Assembly (NCBI GenBank): GCA_011316305.1
Contig: SAUG01000050.1
Coordinates: forward strand, 186,001 to 250,000
Reading direction: 5' to 3'
Source: Rusavskia elegans
Taxonomy: Eukaryota; Ascomycota; Lecanoromycetes; Teloschistales; Teloschistaceae
DNA: 64,000 nt
The position numbers and the translations under genes are program-made. Positions within the stretch are counted from its first letter, which is position 1, and the number at the start of each line of letters is the position of its first letter. Below the pieces are notes generated by a model. It did not search any database. It was given only the letters and a program-made list of their open reading frames with translations, and was not told the DNA's origin. Shown here in pieces: positions 63,436-64,000 of this stretch.

Positions 63436-64000
63436 AGATTTATAATTTTTTTTTCTACTTTTATTTATTAATCTAGCTAGTTTTTACCGGTTTTTGATAA
63501 ATCGGATCTAAATAGTTTTTAGTTATTTTTTTTCGAAACTATAAATTCGTATTTTATATTCTATTTTTTATTTATTTAAAATCTCTATTTCGATATAGAT
63601 TGAATACTCTTTATATAAAAGTATCGTTTAAAACTAAATACTTTTCTCTTTTAATCTATTACTAGATTATAATTTTTTAATTAAAGAATTCTAAATACGA
63701 TTTTATAGCTAGCTATCTAAACGATATTAAATTAAAGTTTCTTTTAATATTAATTAATTATTATTTAAAACGATATTATTTCTTCTATAATCTTTTTATT
63801 TCTACTCGGTATTTTATTTCTATTAATAACTATTAAATTATATAGATTTTTTTAGTTCGAAAAAACTTTTTCCTTTTAATTAAATCTTTTAATATAAAAT
63901 TTCCGGTTACGTCTAAAATAATAAATACTTTAATCTTTTATAATCTATTAATAGTTTCGACGATTATTTTAATCTTGAATATATATATATATAGCTAACT
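63436..64000 (-). mobile_element. G4: 5' half of the reverse G element split by G3, runs off the window
   Basis: Reverse complement of G1 from about 15,345 down to about 14,790 (protease/RT junction). It starts with GATTT, the same target sequence that precedes G3 at 48,535, so it continues G5. The gag and 5' LTR must lie beyond 64,000. Confidence 0.88.

Noticed and set aside
10441..64000. AT-rich block as inserted mitochondrial DNA
   Set aside because: The block is explained by LTR elements with target duplications and by RIP-type changes; no mitochondrial gene is seen.

Overview
The window looks like nuclear DNA of a filamentous ascomycete. The evidence is short (about 52 nt) GT-AG introns with CTAAC/CTAAT-type branch sites, an F-box-like/UBA protein of a type I associate with such fungi, and an abrupt switch from ordinary gene-bearing sequence (1 to about 10,440) to an extremely AT-rich block (about 10,440 to 64,000). 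In that block CpA/TpG are largely gone while TpA is everywhere and many CpG remain, the pattern of repeat-induced point mutation (RIP). A Dothideomycete (Mycosphaerella-like) with GC/AT isochores would fit, but the species is inference.

The gene-bearing part holds two well supported genes. One is a minus-strand gene for a secreted protein of unknown function (751-1861, one intron with a tandem NAGNAG acceptor). The other is a large plus-strand gene (5575-9673, one intron, 1348 aa) with a long disordered Ser/Pro-rich N-terminal part, an F-box-like segment and a C-terminal UBA domain. A 105-codon ORF (217-534, minus) is possible but weak. I could not assemble a convincing gene between 1,862 and 5,574.

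The AT-rich part has no intact gene. It is a stack of nested, RIP-inactivated transposons that can be separated by terminal repeats and target-site duplications (TSDs). Family G is a Ty3/gypsy element with LTRs of about 450 bp: G1 12,576-19,152; G2 21,429-43,669; G3 48,540-63,435; and a reverse copy split by G3 into 44,416-48,539 and 63,436-64,000. Family X is a second Ty3/gypsy with 215-216 bp LTRs, minus strand: X1 22,204-29,608 inside G2, X2 52,260-60,681 inside G3. Family Y is a third Ty3/gypsy with LTRs of about 411 bp, minus strand, apparently without gag: Y1 33,926-38,084 and Y2 39,204-43,177, both inside G2.

Small elements sit on top. There are three copies of a tRNA-derived SINE-like element of about 418 bp with recognisable Pol III A and B boxes. 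There is a hAT-like family with TAGACTGG termini, including two short copies. A 1,007-bp unidentified insertion (Z) in X2 is flanked by a 14-bp duplication.

Insertion order, oldest to youngest, is roughly: unclassified host DNA and a long hAT-like element; then G1, G2 and the reverse G copy; then X1, Y1, Y2, G3 and one SINE; then X2, the last SINE and the small hAT-like copies; then Z. I found no cooperating gene system. The less expected items are the SINE family, the Z insertion, the gag-less Y elements and the short hAT-like copies that carry less RIP than their surroundings.
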